A stretch of DNA of 64,000 bases. It comes from CAUZIZ01 sp965219855 (lineage in GTDB: Bacteria > Acidobacteriota > UBA6911 > RPQK01 > JAJDTT01). The position numbers were made by a program, and so were the translations under genes. Position 1 is the stretch's first letter; each line of letters begins with the position of its first letter. The DNA is taken from positions 124,001 to 188,000 of the forward strand of contig CBDCOR010000014.1 in NCBI GenBank assembly GCA_965219855.1. The letters are read 5' to 3'. This document shows, in pieces, positions 32,242 through 40,979 of this stretch. The notes under the pieces are model-generated. The model had not been told where the DNA came from. It made no database searches and saw only the letters and a program-made list of their open reading frames with translations.

Positions 32242-34089
32242 ATGATCACATCTGTGCGAAGCTGGATAAGGAATGGCTCTGTCACGACCTGCCTAACTCT
32301 CGTTTTTTTGACCGGATCCTCGACCCTTGCACAGCCGGCGATTGAGGTCGAGACGCCGATGGCGCCTCCAGCGTGGGCGCTGGCCCAGTGGGCACTGCTC
32401 GATTCAAACCGCGAAGCGGTCTTCCTGGCAGCCGACAAGTACGTCGACGATCGCGGCTGGATGCGGATTACGCCGAACTGGGGCGCTATGGATGGGGCGG
32501 ATGACGTTACGGAGACCTACCGAGACCTGCCTATCATCTACATGCTCGGAGGGCCGCCGGAAATCCTGACGCTTCACAAGAAGATCTGGGAGGGACATCT
32601 CGACCAGTACACCGAAGCTCGCGAGCCGGTGGTCGCGGCCGCGAAGGAAGGCATGCTTTACAAGGAGTTTTGCCCGCAGCTTGACTGGGAACACACCGGC
32701 GAGGCAATGGCTCCCTGGTATTGGTACGGACTCGCCCGTCCGGACGACACTCAGTATCAGATCCGGGCACGCCGCTTTGCCGGGTTCTACCTGAACGAGG
32801 ATCCCGGAGCTCCGAACTACGATCCAGAAAAAAAGATCATTCGTAGTCTCTTTAACGGCAGCCGGGGACCGCTGTTGACGCCGGCATCGGAATATGACTG
32901 GGGTGGTAACCCGCGTCCCCGTCACGACCCGCGACCGGGTCAGCTCCCGCGCACCGAACGCTGGACGCGCATGGGCTACACTGTCAACCTGAGCGGCGAC
33001 CATCCACAAAACATGCTGACCACGAACCTGGCGATGACAGCCTACATGCTGACGGGGGAGAAGAAGTATCGCGATTGGGTCTTGGAGTACGTCGGTGCCT
33101 GGGTCGAGAGGGCGGCGAGCAATGGCGGTAACCTCCCCAGCAACATCGGTCTCGACGGTTCTATTGGTGGCACTTGGGATGGGAAGTGGTGGGGTGGGGT
33201 TTATGGCTGGAACTTCCGGCCGAAGTCAGAGGATGGTTCGGAAAATGCCGGCAACAACTACGTGATGCGGGGGGCGCGGGTTGGTTTTGGAATCGCATTT
33301 CTTCTAACGGGCGACCATCAGTACGTTGACACGCTGAGGAATCAGATCGACAACATGTACGCCCAACAAAAGGTCGTTGGCGGCAAGCTGATGGTCCCGC
33401 ACAAGTACGGTGACAACGGTTGGTATGCCTATATCGACAACAGCCTTCGAGGCGGTGGCAACGTCAATTTCTGGTCCCTGCCGGAGCTGATGGACATCTA
33501 CACCTGGACGCTGAAACCTTCCGACCTGCCACGCGTCGCCGAGGAACCCTGGCTACGCTACCTGCAGGGTGAAGCTCCCGCCTTTCCCATGAAGGCGATT
33601 GCGAACGATTTCAACGTGATTCGAAGGCAGGTTGAGAAGGTACGGACGGATTCCCAGACGGCGGACACTCGAGCGTCATCTGGCATGCCTGTAGTGACCT
33701 CGGTGAGTAGTCTCATCAACCTCATGCTAGGGGCCAACGATCCGGGTAGCGGTGGCAACGTTCTTCACGCGCAAGTACGTTATTTCGATTTCGAAAAGAG
33801 GCGGCCGGGGTTGCCTCGGGGTGTCGGCGCCCTTGTGGAGCAGGTCCGTCCCGAGGGCATCACGCTGCTGTTGGTCAATACGAACCCGGTGGCGAGCCGC
33901 AAGCTGGTCGTTCAAACGGGCGCCTACGCCGAGCACGATGCGGTGACCGTCGCAGTTGGCGACCAGCAGGTCGAGGTGGGCGACTCGCAGTTCAAGGTGC
34001 ACTTGAGCGCCGGATCGGGAGCGCGTTTGTCGATTCGGATGAAGCGTTACGTGAACCAGCCGACGTTTACGTTTCCCTGGAATCGATGA
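32242..34089 (+). CDS. Large secreted protein of unknown function
   Basis: A 615-residue protein from ATG 32242 (AGGGAAAAGAC upstream; the frame is open to 32212). It has a signal peptide (TTCLTLVFLTGSSTLAQP). The mature part is rich in Trp, Tyr and Gly, with long helical stretches and recurring W/Y-containing turns (HTGEAMAPWYWYGLARPDD, TWDGKWWGGVYGWNFRPK, MLTGEKKYRDWVLEYVGAW), consistent with an (alpha/alpha)n barrel as in some polysaccharide lyases or glycoside hydrolases, followed by a C-terminal beta domain (about 520-615). I do not recognise the family and assign no activity. Its neighbours (sulfatase, sialidase-like, phosphoesterase-CBM) suggest polysaccharide use. Confidence 0.75.
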   Translation: MITSVRSWIRNGSVTTCLTLVFLTGSSTLAQPAIEVETPMAPPAWALAQWALLDSNREAVFLAADKYVDDRGWMRITPNWGAMDGADDVTETYRDLPIIYMLGGPPEILTLHKKIWEGHLDQYTEAREPVVAAAKEGMLYKEFCPQLDWEHTGEAMAPWYWYGLARPDDTQYQIRARRFAGFYLNEDPGAPNYDPEKKIIRSLFNGSRGPLLTPASEYDWGGNPRPRHDPRPGQLPRTERWTRMGYTVNLSGDHPQNMLTTNLAMTAYMLTGEKKYRDWVLEYVGAWVERAASNGGNLPSNIGLDGSIGGTWDGKWWGGVYGWNFRPKSEDGSENAGNNYVMRGARVGFGIAFLLTGDHQYVDTLRNQIDNMYAQQKVVGGKLMVPHKYGDNGWYAYIDNSLRGGGNVNFWSLPELMDIYTWTLKPSDLPRVAEEPWLRYLQGEAPAFPMKAIANDFNVIRRQVEKVRTDSQTADTRASSGMPVVTSVSSLINLMLGANDPGSGGNVLHAQVRYFDFEKRRPGLPRGVGALVEQVRPEGITLLLVNTNPVASRKLVVQTGAYAEHDAVTVAVGDQQVEVGDSQFKVHLSAGSGARLSIRMKRYVNQPTFTFPWNR

Positions 34090-34193
34090 GAAGGGCGCAG
34101 GCGAGAGCTGGAAACCTCATGCATGCTCGTCGCGATACAGAGCTGGTCCAGCTGTTGTAGTATCCGGCGCAGAAGCCGACGGAAAGGTGTCCA

Positions 34194-35618
34194 ATGAGAC
34201 GATCACGCGGAAATCAGACTGCACTGTTAACATTCCTGGTATCCCTTGGTATGACTCTGGCGGCGGAGCCCGACGTCTACTTCCGGAGCGATGGAGGGGT
34301 TCCGACGAGCGACCAAGTACCCCTTCCCGGAGATCTGACTGATGCACAGACCCTGGTCTGGAGGACCGACCTCGCCCCCGGACACTCTACCCCCTGTGTT
34401 ACGGCCGATCGGATCTTCGTTAGCGTAATCGAGAAGCAGCAGCTTGCAACCATGGCCCTGGACCGGAAGACGGGAGGCAGGCTCTGGAAGAGGGTGATCC
34501 AGGTTGAAGGCATCGAATCCACCCACAGTACGGGAAGCCCCGCCTCTTCCAGTCCGGCCAGCGATGGAGAGCGTGTCTACGTCTTTTTCGGGAGTTATGG
34601 GCTTCTTTGCTACGACCTGGAAGGGCGGCTGATATGGGATAAACGCATGGGACCTTTTGAGGACGATTTCGGCGCAGCCAGCTCCCCGGTCCTCATAGGT
34701 GACAAGGTGATCCTCAACGAGGATCATGACAGCGGCAGCTTCCTGATCGCCGTCAACAAGTTGAGTGGCAAGACATTGTGGGAGACCCCCCGGTCCGGTC
34801 ACACTCGAAGCTATTCCACTCCAGTTGTTTGGAAGTCGGAAGGGCGGGAGACCGTCCTCGTGGCGGGAGCCCTGCAGCTGGCAGCCTACGACGCCCATAG
34901 CGGAAAGCGGATCTGGTGGATCAATGGCCTCGCTCGTATCGTTAATCCCACCCCCGTTCTGGGTCGGGATCGGGTCTTTGTGGCCTCCTGGTCCCCAGGT
35001 GGTGATACCAACTCCAGGATTTCAATGCAGGATTGGTCCACGGCAAACCGCCAATGGGACAAGGATGGCGACAAGATCCTGGCCGGGGAGGAGCTACCCG
35101 AGGGAGAGGTGAAGGGGAGACTCTCCATCATCGACCTGGACCTGGACGGGGGAATCAATCAGTTCGAATGGGAGAAGTACGCCCGGGTCTTCGAGCTCGC
35201 CCGAAACTCCATTCTGGCGATCCGGCCAGGGGGCCAGGGGGATCTGACCGGCAGCAACACGCTATGGCGCTATCTCCGGGGCATTCCCTATGTCACCAGC
35301 CCCGTGCTCTACCGCCAGATGGTCTACATGGTCAAGAACGGGGGGATCGTGACCAGTCTGGACGCTGAGTCGGGCAAGCTCTTGAAGCAGGGCCGCGTCA
35401 CTGGACTAGGAAACTATTTCGCCTCGCCCGTGGCCGGTGACGGTAAGGTTTACCTGGCCAGTGAACGTGGAGTGATCACGGTTCTGAAAGCGGGCTCCGA
35501 CTGGGAGGTTCTGTCGTCCCACGATCTGGGGGAGCGCATCATGGCTAGTCCAGTCATAGCCGATGGCCGGATCTACGTTCGGACCGAGGTGGCCCTGTAC
35601 AGCTTCGAAGAGCATTAG
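34194..35618 (+). CDS. Secreted PQQ-type beta-propeller with inserted EF-hands
   Basis: A 474-residue exported protein with a signal peptide (TALLTFLVSLGMTLAAEP). The propeller blades have the PQQ-dehydrogenase-like repeats (ALDRKTGGRLWKRVI, AVNKLSGKTLWETPRS, AYDAHSGKRIWWING, SLDAESGKLLKQGRV, YLASERGVITVLKAG). Between blades, at about residues 283-330, two EF-hand-like loops occur, DKDGDKILAGEEL and DLDLDGGINQFEW. No PQQ ligands or enzymatic residues are evident, so a structural or binding role is likely (BamB-like fold). Start ATG 34194 has GGAAAGGTG upstream. It follows the secreted hypothetical gene by 104 bases on the same strand. Confidence 0.82.
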   Translation: MRRSRGNQTALLTFLVSLGMTLAAEPDVYFRSDGGVPTSDQVPLPGDLTDAQTLVWRTDLAPGHSTPCVTADRIFVSVIEKQQLATMALDRKTGGRLWKRVIQVEGIESTHSTGSPASSSPASDGERVYVFFGSYGLLCYDLEGRLIWDKRMGPFEDDFGAASSPVLIGDKVILNEDHDSGSFLIAVNKLSGKTLWETPRSGHTRSYSTPVVWKSEGRETVLVAGALQLAAYDAHSGKRIWWINGLARIVNPTPVLGRDRVFVASWSPGGDTNSRISMQDWSTANRQWDKDGDKILAGEELPEGEVKGRLSIIDLDLDGGINQFEWEKYARVFELARNSILAIRPGGQGDLTGSNTLWRYLRGIPYVTSPVLYRQMVYMVKNGGIVTSLDAESGKLLKQGRVTGLGNYFASPVAGDGKVYLASERGVITVLKAGSDWEVLSSHDLGERIMASPVIADGRIYVRTEVALYSFEEH

Positions 35619-35914
35619 GGTTCGTGCACCTCGCTACGACAGGCGATGAGAAACGCGGGTTAAGTCAACTCGTCGCAGAAATATCGGACCCGTTGCAATC
35701 ACGATCAAGGTCTGGATCAGGAGATCCATTGGCACCGAGCTGACTCGGTATTGAAAGCGGTAGTTCCCTCCAGGTAGGCATTTCTGTACTTAGATAGCCC
35801 AGCCCGGGGTTGTGGCTGTTGTCTTCGATCGTGGTCTGTGCTGGACCCGACTCGGCGGGGAACCGGCTACCTGCTCTATGGTTCATCGGGACTACCTCAC
35901 TCCAAGAATAGCTA
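35619..35914. other. Intergenic region with a MITE end fragment
   Basis: The bases CCTCGCTACGACAGGCGATG followed by AGAAACGCGGGTTAA (35628-35662) match the right end of the MITE-like repeats at 40.7 and 62.9 kb; the rest of that repeat is absent. The remaining 250 bases hold no supported gene. The segment ends at the ISNCY target duplication (TAGCTA, 35909-35914). Confidence 0.55.
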
Positions 35915-37593
35915 GTGCCCGTCCGGAAATGTGTAAGTAATTGATAAGGAAGGGGAAAGAGGGCTTTTTCAAGCTCCGAAACTGTCAGGGCCGTTTGCTA
36001 GACTATTTGGTGCAAACAATTAGACTAAAACGACTTACGACGATTTCAGGAGTTCGAAGATGCGTAAAAAGCATGAAAAACAACGCCCCCTTTCCCCGCA
36101 ATGGCCCGATCACCAGCTGGCCCATGAATTGAAGGTGATCTCGCGCATCCTGGACGACAATCCCCAGACGCTGGAGCTGATAGTACAAGATCTCTCTGAC
36201 AGGGTCGATTCCGGTGTTGGCGCCCCCGGTTTGACGGCCGAGCAGGTGCTGCGTTGCGCCGTCATCAAACAGCTGCATCAGTTCAGCTATCGCAAGCTGG
36301 AGTTTCATCTGGTGGATTCGCAAAGCTGTCAGAGGTTCTGTCGCTTGCCCTATGGGGCGTCGATCAGCAAAGCCACCCTGGCGGAGAACCTGGGGAAGAT
36401 TGAGCCGGGGACTTGGAAGGCGATCAACGACCACTTGGTGCTCTGGGCGCAGGCTCGGGGTCTGGAAAAAGGCCAACGGATTCGGGTCGATGCCACGGCG
36501 GTCGAGACGAACATCCACTATCCGCTCGACAGTGAGCTGTTGTACGACGGCATTCGAGTCGTGACCCAGTGGCTGGGGCGGCTGCGGGAGCGGGAAGGGA
36601 TCGGCTTCGTCGATCATACGCGGCGGGCCAAGCGGCGCGTCCTGAACATCCGCAACCGCCGCGGCAAGAAGCGCCTGGACAGTTACCGCGATCTGATCAA
36701 AGTGGCGTCCAAGACGGCTCACTATGCCGAGCAGGCGCTGGCAGCTTCCGCGCAGTGGAGCGATCCCCTCAGTCTGGCCGTGGCGGCGCAACTGGCCCAC
36801 TATCTGGGGCTGTTGCACAAAGTCATCGAGCAGACTCAACGACGGGTCCTTTCGGGCGAGGCCGTCGCGGCCCAGGAGAAGATCTGTTCCCTCTTCGAAG
36901 AGCACACCGATATTATCAAGAAGAGCCCTCGGGAAACGGTCTTCGGCCACAAGGTGTTTGTCAGCACGGGCGCCTCGTCGCTGATCCTGGATTGTGTGGT
37001 GGAACGGGGGAATCCGGCCGACAGCAACTATGTGCAACCCTTCTTAGAGCGGCATCGACAGCTGTACGGGAAGGTCCCCCGCCAGAGCGCCTGGGATGGT
37101 GGTTTTGCCTCGGCTGCCAACCTGCGCTGGGCCAAAGAGCAGGGGGTACAGGATGTGGCCTTTTCCAAAAAGTGTGGGTTGACGGTTGAGAGCATGGTGC
37201 GTTCCAGTTGGGTCTACAAACAACTCAAACGCTTCCGCGCCGGGATTGAGGGGTGCATTGGGACCCTCAAGCACACCTTCGGTCTCCACCGCTGTAGCTG
37301 GAAAGGCTGGCCTCACTTTCAAAGCTACGTCCATGCCAGCGTCCTGACCTATAACCTGGTCGTCCTGGCCCGACTCCTGTTGTAGCCTTTTGTGGCTGAC
37401 CGTACTGCCTTGTGGCTCCGACTCGGGGAGAGGTCTGCGCCGAACCGCTGCTTTTTGGCCCGCGTGCCCTCGCTCGAGGGTCCTTGCTCTGGATCGAGCT
37501 GGGTCGAGCCGGTCTGTCAGCAGTCTCAAGTATAATAAGTGTTTACGATTCAACAGATTACAGTTCTGAAAACCCCGGTTTTCGGACGGGCAC
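35915..37593 (+). mobile_element. ISNCY-type insertion sequence
   Basis: A 1,679-bp element. The left end GTGCCCGTCCGGAAATG and right end ...TTTTCGGACGGGCAC are inverted repeats of about 11 bases (GTGCCCGTCCG) plus partial extension. The flanking duplication is TAGCTA at 35909-35914 and 37594-37599. A single transposase gene is carried. Only one copy is present in the window. Confidence 0.85.
36060..37385 (+). CDS. ISNCY-family transposase
   Basis: A 441-residue DDE-type transposase. It has an N-terminal helical region with GLTAEQVLRCAVIKQLHQFS and LPYGASISKATLAENLGKIE, then RIRVDATAVETNIHYPLDSE (first catalytic Asp), a middle helical insertion, SPRETVFGHKVFVSTGASSL, RQSAWDGGFASAANL (second Asp) and FRAGIEGCIGTLKHTFGLHR (catalytic Glu region). 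This layout is usual for ISNCY/IS1202-like elements. The ATG at 36060 has CAGGAG nine bases upstream. The gene looks intact and so may be mobile. Confidence 0.88.
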   Translation: MRKKHEKQRPLSPQWPDHQLAHELKVISRILDDNPQTLELIVQDLSDRVDSGVGAPGLTAEQVLRCAVIKQLHQFSYRKLEFHLVDSQSCQRFCRLPYGASISKATLAENLGKIEPGTWKAINDHLVLWAQARGLEKGQRIRVDATAVETNIHYPLDSELLYDGIRVVTQWLGRLREREGIGFVDHTRRAKRRVLNIRNRRGKKRLDSYRDLIKVASKTAHYAEQALAASAQWSDPLSLAVAAQLAHYLGLLHKVIEQTQRRVLSGEAVAAQEKICSLFEEHTDIIKKSPRETVFGHKVFVSTGASSLILDCVVERGNPADSNYVQPFLERHRQLYGKVPRQSAWDGGFASAANLRWAKEQGVQDVAFSKKCGLTVESMVRSSWVYKQLKRFRAGIEGCIGTLKHTFGLHRCSWKGWPHFQSYVHASVLTYNLVVLARLLL

Positions 37594-37647
37594 TAGCTAG
37601 TCCCGTTATCGGTCGGAAGGCCTCGGATCTTTAGCCCAGACTGGAGG

Positions 37648-38589
37648 CTAGGACCGAGCCAAGACATCGTCCGCAAAGCGGCAAACCGCGTCAATCGTTG
37701 AATCCGTGTCGCTGGCGGCTACCGAAAGAACCAGATAGTCCAGACTGGCATCTTCGTACCTGCGGATATCGTCACGGATATCACCAGTGCTTCCCGTCAA
37801 CAAGGCTCTGTCACCCTTCTCAGTCTTCTGAGCCTGGTCCAGAACCATCGTGGCCCTGAGCGTGACCTCCACCGTCTTCGGATCCCTCCCGTAGGTCTCA
37901 CATAAGGAGCTGAGCCGCTCTCGACCTTGCTGCACCTCCTCAGGACTGAGCCTGATCCCGTGCCAGGCGTCACCCAACCTGGCCGTCCTGCGAATCGCCA
38001 GTCGTGAGTTTCCTCCCACCCAGATCGGTGGATGGGGTCGCTGGACTGGCTTCGGGAAAAAGACCATACCGGAGGTCTGGAGATGCTTACCCTGGTACTC
38101 GGCCACATCCTCGACGCAGAGAGCCTTGAACACCTCTATATGCTCGTCGGTCAACGCACCACGGTGCTCATAGGAGGCCCTCATGGACGCAAACTCCTCG
38201 GGCATCCAGCCAACCCCTATCCCCAAAATGAGACGCCCACCCGAAAGCACATCGAGGGTCGTGATCATTTTGGCATTGAGTATCGGATTGCGGAAGGGCA
38301 GCACAAGCACACTCACCCCGAGGCGAGCCTTCTTCGTCAGGCCCCCAACGAAGCTCAGCGTACTCAGCGCCTCCAACACGTTCTGAGCCTCGGGGTCAGC
38401 CTTGCCGGGACCAAATATATCGGGATAGCGGGCCGGCAGATCGGCTGGGAACACAGTCCGATCACTAACCCACATGGAGTCGAAACCCGCCTCATCTATA
38501 GTGCGGGCCATCCTCCTGACGTAGTCGGCCTGGGCCAGCGGCGTCACCGCCGGGTTGACTGAAGTGGTAACAGCAACTCCGAATCTCAT
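37648..38589 (-). CDS. LLM-class flavin-dependent oxidoreductase
   Basis: A 313-residue luciferase-like monooxygenase family enzyme that uses FMN or F420 on an unknown substrate. Features include RTIDEAGFDSMWVSDRTVFP, ARLGVSVLVLPFRNPI, TLDVLSGGRLILGIGVGWMP, QRPHPPIWVGGNSRLAIRRT and ARLGDAWHGIRLSPEEV. These are standard for the subgroup often annotated as TIGR03619 F420-dependent oxidoreductases. A well-spaced GGGAGAGGAA ribosome site precedes ATG 38589. The ISNCY insertion lies beyond its 3' end. It is divergent from the TonB receptor gene, and no functional link is evident. Confidence 0.88.
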   Translation of the reverse strand: MRFGVAVTTSVNPAVTPLAQADYVRRMARTIDEAGFDSMWVSDRTVFPADLPARYPDIFGPGKADPEAQNVLEALSTLSFVGGLTKKARLGVSVLVLPFRNPILNAKMITTLDVLSGGRLILGIGVGWMPEEFASMRASYEHRGALTDEHIEVFKALCVEDVAEYQGKHLQTSGMVFFPKPVQRPHPPIWVGGNSRLAIRRTARLGDAWHGIRLSPEEVQQGRERLSSLCETYGRDPKTVEVTLRATMVLDQAQKTEKGDRALLTGSTGDIRDDIRRYEDASLDYLVLSVAASDTDSTIDAVCRFADDVLARS

Positions 38590-38741
38590 CTATTATTCCT
38601 CTCCCAGAAATCATAGCATTCTGTTTTGCGGGAAGCCCGAGAAAGAGATCGACTCTCGGAGAACTTGACCTGAGGGTCGAACGATGGAACTCTGACCGGA
38701 CCGCAAAGGAGTGTGGGGCCGGAGCAGCCCCGGGACCAGAT

Positions 38742-40610
38742 ATGTTGGGAACCGCTGCCCTCTTTTTTTGTGCTCTACTGGCCTCGCCGCCGGAGGCAAA
38801 GAAGGAAGAAGAGCAGGAGGGACCGCCTCCAGGACCAAGTCAAACTGTCGTTGTCACCGCTGCCAGGCAGAAGCAGCCGCTGTCGGAAACCGTCTCCCTG
38901 GTAAGCGTCGTGTCAGACGAGGACCTGGCTCGTTCACCCTCGCCAGTACTGGACGATACCCTGCGACGGATACCCGGCTTCAGCCTCTTTCGTCGCTCCA
39001 GCAGCCTATATTCCCATCCGACGGCCCAAGGGGTTTCCCTTCGAGGCATCGGTCCTAGCGGGACCAGTCGCAGTCTGGTCCTATTCGACGAGCTTCCGTG
39101 GAACGACCCTTTTGGAGGTTGGATCTACTGGAATCGGATACCTACTTCGGCTATGAAGTCGGTCGAGGTCGTTCGAGGAGCCACGAGCTCGCTCTATGGA
39201 AGCTCCGCACTGGGTGGCACGATTCAATTGATTCCCCGGGTTCCCGAGCCCGATACGCTCGAACTACGAGGTCGATTCGCCCACCCTCAGTCCTACGATC
39301 TGGATCTACTGGCGGCCGACGACTTCGGTGACTGGAAATACCTGGTCTCCGGACGACTCTTTGACACCGAGGGCTTCTTCATTGTCCAAGAGGAGCTCCG
39401 GGGAGCAGTCGATAGGCATGCCAGCTCCAATTTCCAGACCTTCTTCGGACGCGCCTACTACAAAAATTTCCACGCAGGGGTCAACGTCTTTCGAGAGGGA
39501 CGAGGCAACGGGACTCAGCTCCAGAACAACAACTCGAGGCTGGTCCTGTTCGAGACGGGCTACGAGGGATCGTCCTGGGAGGGCAGTTTCTACACCCAGA
39601 GCGGAGTTTTCGAGAACACCTTCTCCCGAATTCTTCCCGACCGATCGGCGGAGTTTATCACTGCGGAACAGGAGTTCCGCTCTCTGGGATCGGGCGCCGC
39701 CTTCAGCTGGAGACCCCGAAGTAATCTGCTGGTGGGCACCGATTGGAGGCGTGTGAAGTGGAGCGAGAATAGTCAGAATCTAGCCGGTGTCTTCGTGCAG
39801 CAGCTCCTTCCCCTTCATCACCGGGTCGACTTCCTGGCGGGACTTCGCTTCGATTGGTGGCAGGGACAAGAATCCCAGACCAGCGTCAACCCCAGAGCCG
39901 GAGTCCTCTTGCGAGCGTCCGACTGGCTCACGCTGCGGACGTCCGCTTATCGAGGCTTTCGAGTACCGACCCTCAACGAGCTCCATCGTCCATTTCGCGT
40001 GGGCAACGTCATTACGGAGGCCAATCCCGAACTCCAGGAGGAGTACCTGTGGGGCGGTGAAATGGGGGCCGATTTTCATTCTTTTGCGCCTGTTCTATTA
40101 CGTTTGAACGTGTTTTGGAACTCGCTCCGGGATGCAGTGAGCAACGCCACCATCTCAGTCACTCCGCAGCTCATCTTTCGCCAACGTCAGAACCTGGGTC
40201 AGGCAACAGTAAAGGGGATGGAAGCAGAAGTGACGGTTCCGTTGGGACCGCTCTGGAACGTCTGGGCTGGCTATCTGTACTCGGACGCAGCGGTAGAGGA
40301 CACGGGGCTGAGATTGCCTCAAGTGCCACGCCACCAGGGCTCGGCAGGACTGGAGTACGCGGGACCGGTCAAGCTGGCGGCCTACGGGCGCTGGGCCGGA
40401 CAACAGTTCGAGGACGATCGGAACCAGCTGGAACTGGAGCGCTATTTCTTGCTGGGCTTGAGCTTCAGCCGTCCCCTCTCGGAGAGGGTCGAGCTCTTCT
40501 TTGCCGCGGACAATCTTCTGGACCGCGAGTATTCCATCGGACGTACTCCCATCCCCAGATTGGGAAGTCCCCGGATCCTTCAGGGCGGGGTCCAATTCAG
40601 GCTGCGCTAG
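38742..40610 (+). CDS. TonB-dependent outer-membrane receptor
   Basis: A 622-residue receptor for energised uptake across the outer membrane. A short signal peptide (MLGTAALFFCALLASPPEA) precedes an acidic linker and the plug domain (about 35-160): TVVVTAARQKQPLSETVSLV, VLDDTLRRIPGFSL, QGVSLRGIGPSGTSRSLVLF, VEVVRGATSSLYGSSALGGT. The beta-barrel then ends LGSPRILQGGVQFRLR. It resembles BtuB/vitamin B12 or siderophore receptors in size. I looked for a cobalamin riboswitch in the 150 bases upstream and saw none, so the ligand is unknown. Confidence 0.9.
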   Translation: MLGTAALFFCALLASPPEAKKEEEQEGPPPGPSQTVVVTAARQKQPLSETVSLVSVVSDEDLARSPSPVLDDTLRRIPGFSLFRRSSSLYSHPTAQGVSLRGIGPSGTSRSLVLFDELPWNDPFGGWIYWNRIPTSAMKSVEVVRGATSSLYGSSALGGTIQLIPRVPEPDTLELRGRFAHPQSYDLDLLAADDFGDWKYLVSGRLFDTEGFFIVQEELRGAVDRHASSNFQTFFGRAYYKNFHAGVNVFREGRGNGTQLQNNNSRLVLFETGYEGSSWEGSFYTQSGVFENTFSRILPDRSAEFITAEQEFRSLGSGAAFSWRPRSNLLVGTDWRRVKWSENSQNLAGVFVQQLLPLHHRVDFLAGLRFDWWQGQESQTSVNPRAGVLLRASDWLTLRTSAYRGFRVPTLNELHRPFRVGNVITEANPELQEEYLWGGEMGADFHSFAPVLLRLNVFWNSLRDAVSNATISVTPQLIFRQRQNLGQATVKGMEAEVTVPLGPLWNVWAGYLYSDAAVEDTGLRLPQVPRHQGSAGLEYAGPVKLAAYGRWAGQQFEDDRNQLELERYFLLGLSFSRPLSERVELFFAADNLLDREYSIGRTPIPRLGSPRILQGGVQFRLR

Positions 40611-40688
40611 ATGAAACTTGAAGAACGAGTCGCAGGTCGCACGCCTCCTGAGGCTGGACAGCGTGGCGAGAGGTCCTGGGGGCGCGGC

Positions 40689-40869
40689 TAGCCCGCATTT
40701 CTCATCGCTGGTCTACTGCGACGCCGCAATCATCCGCCCTGGCTGTGTTATGCTCGGTCGGCCTCCTCGACGTACTGTACAAGTACGACTGCGGCGGCCT
40801 CGGTCGCAAGCCTTGCCAGGACGGCCCTTGCGGCGCCTCGCTACGACAAGCGATGAGAAATCCGGGCTA
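40689..40869. repeat. MITE-like repeat, copy A (181 bp)
   Basis: The ends are inverted: TAGCCCGCATTTCTCATCGC at the left and, complemented, TAGCCCGGATTTCTCATCGC at the right. The interior (CTACTGCGACGCCGCAATCA ... CTCGACGTACTGTACAAGTA ... CCTTGCCAGGACGGCCCTTG) is nearly the same as copy B at 62925-63119, which is 14 bases longer because of an internal indel. No reading frame is conserved between the copies, so a non-autonomous element is likely. Just upstream (40627-40680) lies a GGCTGGACAGCGTGGCGAG module. Confidence 0.8.
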
Positions 40870-40901
40870 AGGTGACACTTCCTCGCGAACGGCCCGCACT
40901 C

Positions 40902-40979
40902 TGGCACGGCCTTCCAGGCCGTGATTACCGAGCCCCTGGCTCGACGGACAGAGAATCACGGGCAGGGATGCCCGTGCCA
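40902..40979. repeat. Variant palindromic repeat carrying intron copy 4
   Basis: TGGCACGGCCTTCCAGGCCG, an inner CGAGCCCCTGGCTCG hairpin and CACGGGCAGGGATGCCCGTG form a palindrome that differs in arm sequence from the commoner GTAGC-type repeat but has the same layout. The foot GCCA is joined to intron copy 4. A second variant unit lies at 53.7 kb. Confidence 0.8.

Noticed and set aside
38590..38741. Cobalamin riboswitch upstream of the BtuB-like receptor
   Set aside because: The 150-base leader contains no recognisable B12-box or the associated conserved segments.
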